Shown here: piece after piece, positions 57,151 through 64,000 of the stretch | Position numbering within the stretch: the stretch's first letter is position 1 | How the letters are laid out: every line of letters begins with the position of its first letter | Assembly (NCBI RefSeq): GCF_013822795.1 | Contig: NZ_PNLB01000003.1 | Coordinates: 1 to 64,000, forward strand | Length of the DNA: 64,000 nucleotides | Direction of reading: 5' to 3' | DNA from: Phenylobacterium sp. | GTDB taxonomy: Bacteria; Pseudomonadota; Alphaproteobacteria; Caulobacterales; Caulobacteraceae | Notes under the pieces: generated by a model | The model's input: the letters and a program-made list of their open reading frames with translations, nothing else | Told to the model about the DNA's origin: nothing | The model's database searches: none | Translations under genes and position numbers: made by a program

Positions 57151-58811
57151 TTGCTGACCACGTCCCGGAAGCCGTTGACGATCGGATAGCGGCGGTCGCG
57201 GCCGAAGGCGCGGGCCCCGACCTTCACGCCGGGCGCGGCCTGACGGCGCTTGTACTCGGAATTGTAGAGCAGCCGCTGGATGCGCTCGACGGTCTCGGGC
57301 GCATGGCCGCGGGCGACGATCTCGTCGAGGGTCGCCTCCTCCTCCACCAGGCCATGCAGGATGGCGTCGAGTTCGGCGTATTCGGGCAGACTGTCCTGGT
57401 CCTTCTGGTCGGGCCGCAGCTCGGCCGACGGGGCCTTGGTCAGGATGCGCTCGGGGATCGGATCGGCGGCGACGCCATAGGGATCGTTGGTGTTGCGCCA
57501 GTCGCAGACGGCGTAGACCTCGGTTTTGTAGATGTCCTTGAGGACGTTGTAGCCGCCGCACATGTCGCCGTAGAGCGTGGCGTAGCCGACCGCCATCTCC
57601 GACTTGTTGCCGGTGGTCATCAGCATCAGGCCGAGCTTGTTAGAGAGCGCCATCAGCGAGACGCCGCGAGCGCGGGCCTGGATGTTCTCCTCGGTCAGGT
57701 CCGGGGCCTTACCCTCAAAGTGCGGGGTCAGCATCTGGGCGAAGGCGTCGATGGCCGGGACGATCGAGATCTCGTCCAGGCGAATGGACAGCCGCTTCGC
57801 ACAGTCTGCGGCGTCGTCCAGGCTGTCCTGGCTGGTGTAGCGCGAGGGCAGCATGAAGCAGCGGACCCGATCCGCGCCGAGCGCGTCCGCGGCGACCACG
57901 GCGCTGATCGCCGAGTCCACCCCGCCGGACAGGCCCAGCAAGACGCCCGGGAAGCCGGACTTGTTCACATAGTCGCGCAGGCCCAGCACCATGGCCCGAT
58001 AGACCTCTTCCGGGCCCGAGACCCAGTCGGCCATCGGCGCCTCGACGCAGGCCCAGCCGGCCGCGCCCTTTTCCCAAACCGTCAGGGCGAAGGCTTCCTC
58101 GAACATCGGCAGGCGCATGACCACCTCGCCCTGCGCCGACAGCGCGAACGAGCCGCCGTCGAAGACCAGCTCGTCCTGACCGCCGACCTCGTTGACGTAG
58201 AGCATCGGCAAGCCGGTCTCGGCGACACGCGCCTTGGCCACGCCCATCCGCTCGTGATCGGCGGTGCGGCGGAACGGCGAGCCGTTGGGGACCAGCAGAA
58301 TCTCCGCGCCTTGGGCCTTGAGGTCGGCGCAGATCGCAGCCGACCAGATGTCCTCGCAGATCGGCGCCCCGAGGCGCACGCCCTTCCATTCGAAGACGCT
58401 GGCCGAGGCGCCGGCCTCGAACACCCGCTTTTCGTCGAAGACCCCGTAGTTCGGCAGGTCGCCCTTGATCGCCAGGCCCTTGATCTCGCCCTCAGCGAGG
58501 AAGGCCAGGGCGTTGTGCGGACGCCCGCCCGGCGTCGCATTCGGCCAGATGACGCCGACCAGGGCGGCCGGGCCGTCCTTGGTGTCGAGGGCCAAGCGCT
58601 CGACCGCGGCCTTGCCGGCGGCCCAGAAGGCCGGCTTCAGCGCCAGGTCCTCGGGCGGGTAGCCGTTGATGAACAGCTCGGAGAAGACGGCGATGTCGGC
58701 CCCGGCCGCCTTGGCTTGAGCCAGGCGCTCACGCGCCAGCGCCTCGTTATGGGCGATGGCGCCCACGGTCGGATTGGCTTGGATGGCGGCGATGACGAGG
58801 CGCGTGGACAT
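57147..58811 (-). CDS. nadE: Glutamine-dependent NAD+ synthetase
   Basis: N-terminal nitrilase domain and VLLGLSGGVDSAISAVVAADALGADRVRCFMLPSRYTS. Confidence 0.95.
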   Translation of the reverse strand: MSTRLVIAAIQANPTVGAIAHNEALARERLAQAKAAGADIAVFSELFINGYPPEDLALKPAFWAAGKAAVERLALDTKDGPAALVGVIWPNATPGGRPHNALAFLAEGEIKGLAIKGDLPNYGVFDEKRVFEAGASASVFEWKGVRLGAPICEDIWSAAICADLKAQGAEILLVPNGSPFRRTADHERMGVAKARVAETGLPMLYVNEVGGQDELVFDGGSFALSAQGEVVMRLPMFEEAFALTVWEKGAAGWACVEAPMADWVSGPEEVYRAMVLGLRDYVNKSGFPGVLLGLSGGVDSAISAVVAADALGADRVRCFMLPSRYTSQDSLDDAADCAKRLSIRLDEISIVPAIDAFAQMLTPHFEGKAPDLTEENIQARARGVSLMALSNKLGLMLMTTGNKSEMAVGYATLYGDMCGGYNVLKDIYKTEVYAVCDWRNTNDPYGVAADPIPERILTKAPSAELRPDQKDQDSLPEYAELDAILHGLVEEEATLDEIVARGHAPETVERIQRLLYNSEYKRRQAAPGVKVGARAFGRDRRYPIVNGFRDVVSK

Positions 58812-58947
58812 GCCCTGTCATGTAACGTCCGTCTTCGAGCTGGACCAGAGGTCGGAGCCGCCAGCGATCAAAATGCTCGCGGGCCGGAGCGCTATCGCGA
58901 CGGCATAGCTCCGCGAGCGGCCACGAGGACCGTCCTCAGACAAGATC

Positions 58948-58980
58948 GCAAAGAAAAAGGGCGCCCCGAAGGACCGCCCT
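58948..58980 (-). terminator. Intrinsic terminator downstream of dksA
   Basis: Minus strand AGGGCG-GTCCTTCGGGG-CGCCCT-TTTTCTTT. Confidence 0.75.
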
Positions 58981-58987
58981 ATCAAAC

Positions 58988-59416
58988 TCAGTCGTCCCGA
59001 TGGACCCGTTCGCGGCGCTCGTGCCGCTCCTGGGCTTCCAGGCTCAGCGTCGCGATCGGACGGGCTTCGAGGCGGGCGACGCCAATCGGCTCGCCGGTGT
59101 CCTCGCAGTAGCCGTACGATCCATCCTCGATCCGCCGCAGAGCTTCGTCGATCTTGGAGATCAACTTGCGCTGGCGATCACGGGTACGCAGCTCAAGGGC
59201 TCGGTCGGTTTCCGACGTCGCCCGGTCCGCCAGGTCCGGATGGTTCTCAGTCTCCGCTTGAAGGTGAGCCAGGGTTTCCCGGGACTCGCGGAGAATGTCC
59301 TCTTTCCAGTTCAGCAGCTTCTGTTTGAAATACTCGAGCTGCCGCTCATTCATGAATTCCTCGTCCTCGGAAGGACGATATTCAGGCTTTTCCGCCAACA
59401 TCGTGGCCGTGCTCAT
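58988..59416 (-). CDS. dksA: DksA-family RNA polymerase-binding transcription factor
   Basis: RQLEYFKQKLLNWKEDILRESRETLAHLQ...ALRRIEDGSYGYCEDTGEPIGVARLEARPIATLSLEAQERHERRE. Confidence 0.92.
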   Translation of the reverse strand: MSTATMLAEKPEYRPSEDEEFMNERQLEYFKQKLLNWKEDILRESRETLAHLQAETENHPDLADRATSETDRALELRTRDRQRKLISKIDEALRRIEDGSYGYCEDTGEPIGVARLEARPIATLSLEAQERHERRERVHRDD

Positions 59417-59515
59417 AGACGCCTCAAGCCCCCTCGGTACATCAACCCGACGAAACGCGGGCCGCTTATACCAAATAGAAATCCGCTTTCAACGAACCTC
59501 GCTCTCCGTAGGCCA

Positions 59516-59947
59516 TTACGCCGCACGATTCGCGCGCTCGAGTTTAGCTAGCTCCACGGCAGCACGGGTTTCAATCTCGTTCAATACACCTTCTAGGCGT
59601 TCGTCGTCGGAACCCTGACGCTCCTCGGCGACCGCCCGCTTCAGGCGCTCTAGATCGTCCACCGACACGTCGCCCGAAAGGAGCGCGATTTTCACGTCTT
59701 CGAGAACATCGAGGATCTTCCCCGCGCGCCCGACGGCGCGGCGGCGGCGCTCCAGGGGGCCACCGATATCCTGCAGGGCGAGGATCGCATCGACGCTCAT
59801 CACGCCGCCGACGCCGCCGGCGCGGGCGACCTGAGCCGCGCCCGCAGCCGCCGCAGGCTGGGCGACCTGGAACCCGCCTCCGCCGGCGGGCTTAGCCTTG
59901 CCCGGCCCGGCGGCCGATCCGACGCCGTTTGTTCCGCTGACCTTCAT
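59516..59947 (-). CDS. fliX: Flagellar assembly regulator FliX
   Basis: MKVSGTNGVGSA...VMSVDAILALQDIGGPLERRRRAVGRAGKILDVLEDVKIALLSGDVS; divergent from flgI. Confidence 0.85.
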   Translation of the reverse strand: MKVSGTNGVGSAAGPGKAKPAGGGGFQVAQPAAAAGAAQVARAGGVGGVMSVDAILALQDIGGPLERRRRAVGRAGKILDVLEDVKIALLSGDVSVDDLERLKRAVAEERQGSDDERLEGVLNEIETRAAVELAKLERANRAA

Positions 59948-60001
59948 AAAAGGCCCTCTACCATGGTTCGTCCCAAATCTCGCGGGGCAAGCTTATGGTA
60001 T

Positions 60002-60018
60002 GGTTAATGCCGGGCAAT
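60002..60018 (-). promoter_or_regulatory. Degenerate CtrA-like site upstream of fliX
   Basis: Minus strand ATTG-cccggca-TTAACC: one perfect TTAACC half plus a degenerate half at N7 spacing. Confidence 0.4.
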
Positions 60019-60088
60019 TTCTGCCGCCAGGCGCCTCCCGCGCGGCGCCGCGGCAAGCCTGACCATTGATTTTGCTGATATTTTGAAC

Positions 60089-60104
60089 TGGCACGCCCGT
60101 CGCA
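60089..60104 (+). promoter_or_regulatory. Sigma54-type promoter for the flgI operon
   Basis: TGGCACG-CCCG-TCGCA matches TGGCACG-N4-TTGCA except one base, about 46 bp upstream of the flgI ATG. Confidence 0.6.
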
Positions 60105-60149
60105 AGGGGATTTGACGAGTTCTTGTCGTCCGTTTTGCGCCGGGGTCCC

Positions 60150-61256
60150 ATGCGTCGAACCATCCGCCTCTTCAGCGCCGCCTTCATCGCCGCCGCCCTT
60201 GTTTCGGGGCCGGCCTTCGCCAAGTCGCGGATCAAGGACATCGTCGAGTTCGAGGGCGTGCGCGACAATATGCTGGTCGGCTACGGTCTGGTGGTCGGCC
60301 TGAACGGCACCGGCGACAGCCTGCGCAACGCCCCCTTCACCCGCCAGAGCCTGGAGGCCATGCTCGAGCGGCTGGGGGTCAACACCCGCGACACCAACCT
60401 CAACACCAAGAACGTCGCCGCCGTGATGGTGACGGCCCGCCTGCCCGCCTTCGTCGCCGCCGGCGCGCCGATCGACGCCACGGTGTCGGCGATGGGCGAC
60501 GCCAAGAGCCTGCAGGGCGGCACGCTGCTGGTCACCCCGCTGATGGGCGCCGACGGCCAAGCCTACGCGGTCAGCCAGGGCACGGTGCAGACCGGTTCGA
60601 TCTCGGCCGGCGGCGCTTCGGGCTCGTCGGTCTCCAAGGGCGTGCCGACCGCCGGGCGCATCGCCGGCGGGGCCATCGTCGAGCGCGAGATCGGCTTCCA
60701 GATGGCGAGCATGGGCGAGCTGCGCATGACGTTGCGCAATCCCGACTTCTCCACGGCCCGCAAGATCGCCGACGCGGTGAACACCCGCTTCCCCGGCTCG
60801 GCCCGGGCCGACAACCCGACCATCGTCACCCTCCGCTCGCCGGGCGGCCAGGACATGGTCTCGTTCATGTCGCAGGTCGAGAACCTGAGCGTCGAGACCG
60901 ACGCACCGGCCAAGGTGGTGATCGACGAGGTGGCCGGCGTGATCGTCATGGGCGAGAACGTCCGGGTCTCCACGGTCGCCATCGCCCAGGGCAACCTGAC
61001 CATCACCGTCCGCGAAAGCCCGGCGGTCAGCCAGCCGGCCCCGTTCAGCCAAGGCCGGACCGCGGTCGTGCCGCAGTCGGACATCCAGGTGGACGAGGAA
61101 AAGGGCAAGAAGTTCATCACCCTGCGCGACGGCGCCTCGCTGGCCAGCCTGGTCGCGGGCCTGAACGCCCTGGGCGTCACGCCGCGGGACATGATCTCGA
61201 TCCTGCAGACCATCAAGGCGGCCGGCGCGCTGCAAGCCGACATCGAGGTGATGTGA
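60150..61256 (+). CDS. flgI: Flagellar basal body P-ring protein FlgI
   Basis: [53 protein letters not shown]. Confidence 0.96.
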   Translation: MRRTIRLFSAAFIAAALVSGPAFAKSRIKDIVEFEGVRDNMLVGYGLVVGLNGTGDSLRNAPFTRQSLEAMLERLGVNTRDTNLNTKNVAAVMVTARLPAFVAAGAPIDATVSAMGDAKSLQGGTLLVTPLMGADGQAYAVSQGTVQTGSISAGGASGSSVSKGVPTAGRIAGGAIVEREIGFQMASMGELRMTLRNPDFSTARKIADAVNTRFPGSARADNPTIVTLRSPGGQDMVSFMSQVENLSVETDAPAKVVIDEVAGVIVMGENVRVSTVAIAQGNLTITVRESPAVSQPAPFSQGRTAVVPQSDIQVDEEKGKKFITLRDGASLASLVAGLNALGVTPRDMISILQTIKAAGALQADIEVM

Positions 61257-61561
61257 TGGACCTTGGCTCCACCTTCAGCATCCCGACCGCGGCGACACCG
61301 CAGCTCACCGCTGAGCAGATGGCCAAGCGCGGCCAGATCGAGAAGACCGCCAAGGACTTCGAGACCTCGTTCCTGTCGGTGATGCTCAACCAGATGTTCA
61401 AGGACGTGGGCGCCGAGGCCCCGTTCAACGGCGGCCACGGCGAGGCGGCGTTCAAGTCGTTCATGAGCGACGCAATGGCCAAGCAGGTGACCAAGGCCGG
61501 CGGGGTCGGCCTGTCCGACCGCGTCGCCCAGGAAATGTTGAAGCTTCAAGGTTTGAGTTAG
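61256..61561 (+). CDS. cheL: Rod-binding FlgJ N-terminal-like protein (CheL-like)
   Basis: [54 protein letters not shown] overlap with flgI. Confidence 0.75.
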   Translation: MDLGSTFSIPTAATPQLTAEQMAKRGQIEKTAKDFETSFLSVMLNQMFKDVGAEAPFNGGHGEAAFKSFMSDAMAKQVTKAGGVGLSDRVAQEMLKLQGLS

Positions 61562-61572
61562 GAGAGTTTGGC

Positions 61573-62016
61573 ATGGCGATCTCCGCCACGGACGCGACCG
61601 ACCGCGTCGAACAACTGATCGTTCTGACCGAGCGCCTGACCGAGCTGATCGCACAGGAAGCTCTGGCGTTCGAAGAGCGCCGGCCACAGGACGCGGCTCA
61701 GCACATCGAGGAAACCTCGAAGCTGGCCAACGTCTACCGCCACGAGTCGGCCCGCGTGCGCGCCAATCCGCACCTGGTGGCCGGCGCACCGCTGATGCAG
61801 CGCACCAGGCTGATCCGCGCCACCGAGGCGTTCGACGCGGTGCTGGCCCGCCAAGGCCGCGCGCTGGACGCCGCCAAGACGGTCACCGAGGGACTGGTCC
61901 GGGCGATCGCCGAGGAAGTCGCCTCCAAGCGCAACACCGGCTCCGGCTACGGCCGCGGCGGGGCGGCCTCGCCGGCGGCCTCGGCCACCTCGATCACGCT
62001 GAACAAGCGGGCCTGA
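61573..62016 (+). CDS. flbY: Flagellar FlgN/FlbY-like protein
   Basis: Position after flgI-cheL; helical VEQLIVLTERLTELIAQEALAFEERRPQDA. Confidence 0.6.
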   Translation: MAISATDATDRVEQLIVLTERLTELIAQEALAFEERRPQDAAQHIEETSKLANVYRHESARVRANPHLVAGAPLMQRTRLIRATEAFDAVLARQGRALDAAKTVTEGLVRAIAEEVASKRNTGSGYGRGGAASPAASATSITLNKRA

Positions 62017-62136
62017 GGCGCCCGCGCCCTGCCCCGCTGTTAGCCGCGCTGGGGCTCGGCGTAGAAATTAAACGCTTGTTTGACCCTGGGTCATGGGCCT
62101 AGTTTGGCCTGGTCGTCGGGCTGTTCCGGCGACCGC

Positions 62137-62284
62137 GTTCTCAGGGCGGGGTGAAAGTCCCCACCGGCGGTAATGGCGGCCTTGGCCGCACGAGCCCGCG
62201 GGCGCCCGATAGCCGATAGGTCGTCGGGGACAGCAGATTCCGGTGTGATCCCGGGGCCGACGGTTAGAGTCCGGTTATGAGAAC
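62137..62284 (+). promoter_or_regulatory. FMN riboswitch (RFN element)
   Basis: GTTCTCAGGGCGGGGTGAAAGTCCCCACCGGCGGTAAT...GAGCCCGCGGGC...CAGCAGATTCCGGTGTGATCCCGGGGCCGACGGTTAGAGTCCGGTTATGAGAAC; P1 GTTCTC/GAGAAC. Confidence 0.96.
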
Positions 62285-62346
62285 CGCTGGCGACGGCCAG
62301 TCCTTGCGCGTCCGCGTGCGGGGATCCCTGGCCGGGGCCTAGCGTC

Positions 62347-62379
62347 TCCCTGAGTCGTGGTTTCAATCCATCTCAGGGA
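62347..62379 (+). promoter_or_regulatory. Putative Shine-Dalgarno sequestering hairpin (riboswitch expression platform)
   Basis: TCCCTGAG (62347-62354) pairs perfectly with CTCAGGGA (62372-62379); AGGGA lies 7 nt upstream of the ribH ATG. Confidence 0.6.
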
Positions 62380-62386
62380 TCTGACC

Positions 62387-62884
62387 ATGACTGTCACCCA
62401 CTTCGAAGTCCCCACCGCCAACGGCGCTTTCCGTCTGGCCCGCATCGCGTTCGTCCAGTCCGGCTGGCACAGCGAAATCGTCGACAACGCCTATCAGGGC
62501 TTCCTCAAGGAGATCGGCGGCCTCGGCTTTTCCGAGAGCGCCATCGACCGGTTCGAGGTGCCCGGCGCCTTTGAAATCCCCCTGCACGCCCAGACCCTGG
62601 CCAAGACCGGCAAGTACGCGGCCATCGTCGCAGCCGGCTTCGTGGTCGACGGCGGCATCTATCGCCACGACTTCGTCGCCTCGACGGTGATCTCGGGCCT
62701 GATGCAGGTGCAGCTCTCGACCGAGGTGCCGGTGTTCTCGGTGGTGCTGACCCCGCACCACTTCCATGAGCACGACACCCACCAGTCCTTCTTCCGCGAA
62801 CACTTCCTGACCAAGGGCGCGGAGGCGGCCCAGGCAGTGGCCAAGACCATCGCCAGCCTGGCCAAGCTCGCCGCGGCGGCGTGA
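62387..62884 (+). CDS. ribH2: 6,7-dimethyl-8-ribityllumazine synthase, type II-like (RibH2)
   Basis: FEVPGAFEIPLHAQTLAKTGKYAAIVAAGFVVDGGIYRHDFVASTVISGLMQVQLSTEVPVFSVVLTPHHFHEH. Confidence 0.9.
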   Translation: MTVTHFEVPTANGAFRLARIAFVQSGWHSEIVDNAYQGFLKEIGGLGFSESAIDRFEVPGAFEIPLHAQTLAKTGKYAAIVAAGFVVDGGIYRHDFVASTVISGLMQVQLSTEVPVFSVVLTPHHFHEHDTHQSFFREHFLTKGAEAAQAVAKTIASLAKLAAAA

Positions 62885-62892
62885 GGCATGGG

Positions 62893-63321
62893 ATGATGCA
62901 GGAGACCATACCCATCCCGGCCGGCTTCCAGCGTCATTTCCGGCACAGCCCGGTCACCGACCCGTGGGAGCCGATCTACAGCCGCAGGACCGACGACGCC
63001 GTCATCCTGGGACTGGTGGCCGAGGCGGCTCACACCAACAGCCGCGGCATGGTGCACGGCGGACTGATCAGCGCCCTGGCCGACAACGCCATGGGGCTCT
63101 CCTGCGCGCACCGGCTCGGGCCGGACGCCAGTCTGGTGACGGTCAACCTCGCCCTCGACTTCCTGGGCGCGGCCAAGATCGGCCAGTGGCTGGAGTTCGA
63201 CACCGTGTTCGTGAAGCCGGGCTCGACCCTGGCCTTCGCCCAGGCCTTCGTCACCGCCGACGGCGAACCCTGCGCACGGGCCAACGGCACGTTCCGCGTG
63301 GTGCGGAAGCCCCCGGCCTAG
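62893..63321 (+). CDS. PaaI-family thioesterase (hotdog fold)
   Basis: NSRGMVHGGLISALADNAMGLSCAHRLGPDASLVTVNLALDFLGAAKIGQWLE; GTG alternative start at 62881. Confidence 0.88.
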   Translation: MMQETIPIPAGFQRHFRHSPVTDPWEPIYSRRTDDAVILGLVAEAAHTNSRGMVHGGLISALADNAMGLSCAHRLGPDASLVTVNLALDFLGAAKIGQWLEFDTVFVKPGSTLAFAQAFVTADGEPCARANGTFRVVRKPPA

Positions 63322-63475
63322 GGAACAAGCGTAAGGCGGCCTCGGGCGTAACGTCCGCGGCCGCCGACCGCGCCTTGGGGCCCAAGGTGCGACTTCTCGC
63401 GCCCGCATAGAGTAACCATATAAAGTACGCATTTTACGCATCTTTTGCGATCAACCAGACCGCGTGTATTTCGAG

Positions 63476-63506
63476 TTGCGTTCGCTCGCGAAGCAACGCA
63501 AGCGTT
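63476..63506. promoter_or_regulatory. Candidate operator: TTGCGTT-N12-AACGCAA plus adjacent GCGTT
   Basis: 7-bp inverted repeat with a third GCGTT half-site, about 85-110 bp upstream of the Phd-PAS gene. Confidence 0.35.
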
Positions 63507-63587
63507 AGGTCAAGCGTAGTCGGGCTTGGGGGCGAGCCTTCCGGGAATTGCGCACGCCGCGGAATTCACGCGAAGCTTGAAATAGCG

Positions 63588-64000
63588 ATGAACAACGGCC
63601 ACGGAGAGACTTCCGTCGTCACCGCCGGCGAGATCAGCCGGAACTTTGGACAGTGGCAGGACCGCGCCTTGGGCGGCCCCGTCATAGTCACCCATCACGG
63701 ACGCCCACGCGTCGTGCTGGTATCGGCGGACTACTACTCGGCATCGAAGGAAGACCACTGCTTCCACCCGCGCGAAGACCGCGAACCGTCGTACGAAGTC
63801 AGCCAGCACGCGATCCTCGACCACGTCACCGAGGCCTTCATGGCCTTGAATGCCGAGTTGCACATCACCGCGGTGAACCACGTGTTCGAGGCGCTGGTCG
63901 GACACAACGCCTCGCAGCTCGTCGGCCGGTTCTGGGCGGACTTGTTTCCACCGGCGGCGCGCTCGCTGTTGGGCGATCAGCTTAAGCGCGCCCTGCGCAC
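63588..64000 (+). CDS. Phd/YefM-like antitoxin domain fused to PAS domain (3' end beyond window)
   Basis: MNNGHGETSVVTAGEISRNFGQWQDRALGGPVIVTHHGRPRVVLVSADYYSASKEDH...HAILDHVTEAFMALNAELHITAVNHVFEALVGHNASQLVGRFWADLFPPAARSLLGDQL; open to window end. Confidence 0.7.
   Translation, partial: MNNGHGETSVVTAGEISRNFGQWQDRALGGPVIVTHHGRPRVVLVSADYYSASKEDHCFHPREDREPSYEVSQHAILDHVTEAFMALNAELHITAVNHVFEALVGHNASQLVGRFWADLFPPAARSLLGDQLKRALR

Noticed and set aside
57303-59111. 602-aa plus-strand ORF opposite nadE
   Set aside because: Antisense artefact of nadE

Overview
High-GC alphaproteobacterial chromosomal window, most likely Caulobacterales: it carries popZ, fliX/flgI/cheL-like/flbY-like genes, a CtrA-type TTAA-N7-TTAA site and a sigma54 flagellar promoter. 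Content is mostly dense housekeeping and catabolic genes (ETF-QO, lytic transglycosylase, tlyA, acyl-CoA ligase and dehydrogenases, valS, popZ, tolC, OPT transporter, kynA/kynU, mpl, efp-epmA-epmB, RND pump, ABC exporter, nadE, dksA, ribH2, and tRNA-Cys and tRNA-Asn genes). I saw no prophage, IS element or CRISPR array. The most interesting signals are: (1) a FixL(heme-PAS)/FixJ locus flanked on both sides by genes, an alternative oxidase and an unannotated 35-aa membrane peptide, that share the same bipartite upstream element CCCTTAAG-N7-CACGNAT at nearly the same distance from the ATG; (2) a Phd/YefM-like antitoxin domain fused to a PAS domain at the right edge, absent from the ORF track; (3) an FMN riboswitch with a legible SD-sequestering hairpin in front of ribH2; (4) a perfect CtrA box followed by an orphan intrinsic terminator (small RNA candidate); (5) mirrored 10-bp-phased TGAAC/GTTCA repeats upstream of tandem glycine-zipper genes; (6) a 20-bp palindromic operator upstream of a PTS-less GH4/kinase/ChbG/TetR operon; (7) a lipoprotein with a probable CTG start; (8) five convergent gene pairs sharing a CTAG double stop. 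All assignments come from reading the sequence and recalling families; no searches were run.
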